33,125 nucleotides of DNA from Bacillota bacterium. Lineage in GTDB: Bacteria; Bacillota; Clostridia; Acetivibrionales; JAEZXR01. Of this stretch, positions 33,005 to 33,125 are shown one piece after another. The first letter of the stretch is position 1, and each line of letters opens with the position of its first letter. The notes under the pieces were generated by a model that searched no databases, was not told the DNA's origin, and was given only the letters and a program-made list of their open reading frames with translations. The translations under genes and the position numbers were made by a program. The stretch covers positions 1 to 33,125 of the forward strand of contig JAEZXR010000118.1 of the NCBI GenBank assembly GCA_023419605.1. The letters run 5' to 3'.

Positions 33005-33125
33005 GTGCGCCCAGCATGGGCGCATTCTTACGGGTGAAAGTCCCGAGTGCGGGTTGATAGTGCCAAGCACATAGCCAAGAGTAAGGGTGTCCTCGGCGAC
33101 GAGGAATCTGAAGGAAACTGGAGGC
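33005..33125 (+). mobile_element. Group II intron, 5' end (continues beyond the window)
   Basis: The segment begins GTGCGCCCAGCATGGGCGCA and continues with ACGGGTGAAAGTCCCG, AGTAAGGGTGTCC and GAATCTGAAGGAA-CTGGAGGC. This is the conserved domain I start of bacterial group II introns. The intron-encoded reverse transcriptase/maturase would lie right of the window. It is inserted 4 nt behind a terminator stem, the target class of group IIC introns. Confidence 0.8.

Overview
The window reads as chromosomal DNA of a low-GC, spore-forming-type Clostridia (Firmicutes). This is inferred from AT-rich intergenic DNA, strong GGAGG ribosome binding sites, a flavodiiron protein with rubredoxin, a T-box-controlled glycyl-tRNA synthetase, a FlxA-like coiled-coil protein, a RemA (DUF370) fragment, and a GH116-type glycosidase carrying carbohydrate-binding modules. 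No rRNA, tRNA, CRISPR array or phage structural gene was seen.

Layout. (1) 1-2100: crossing inverted repeats, an ABC-2 permease, a FlxA-like protein, and a terminator followed by a decayed group II intron 5' end. (2) 2140-8243: a glycan-use locus with a divergent AraC regulator, a GH116-like glycosidase cut by one in-frame amber codon, and a lipoprotein sugar-binding protein without permeases. (3) 8205-9350: a graveyard of small broken genes (RemA-like, MerR, histidine kinase). (4) 9351-11553: a DeoR regulator divergent from an sn-glycerol-1-phosphate dehydrogenase. (5) 11867-12160: a strongly structured stretch with its own extended -10 promoter on the minus strand, probably a non-coding RNA that I cannot name. 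(6) 12576-15718: a rifampicin phosphotransferase with a 16-residue palindromic in-frame insertion, then a 5'-truncated dusA. (7) 15820-20508: flavodiiron protein plus rubredoxin, trpS, and a siroheme nitrite/sulfite reductase whose promoter carries a Crp/Fnr-type palindrome at about -41.5. (8) 20514-25975: a secreted metallophosphoesterase, two APH-fold kinases, an unknown protein and a truncated P-loop kinase. (9) 26083-27809: promoter, glycine T-box and glyS. (10) 28135-30293: a large serine recombinase module with palindromes, a coupled 30-codon ORF and a zinc-ribbon protein. (11) 30543-33125: an alpha/beta hydrolase, a membrane-anchored unknown, a Cys-capped protein made of eight 12-residue repeats, its terminator, and the 5' end of a group II intron that runs off the window.

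How the parts relate. The flavodiiron protein, rubredoxin and siroheme reductase fit an anaerobe's handling of oxygen, nitric oxide, nitrite or sulfite. The AraC, glycosidase and binding-protein genes fit use of a plant or microbial glycan. The rest looks like accessory DNA with much turnover: at least six genes are broken, and two group II intron ends sit 3-4 nt behind intrinsic terminators. The best candidates for something undescribed are the structured RNA at 11867-12160, the 12-residue repeat protein at 32541, the palindromic insertion inside the rifampicin phosphotransferase, and the palindrome/small-ORF architecture of the recombinase module. All function calls come from reading the sequence; no database search was run.
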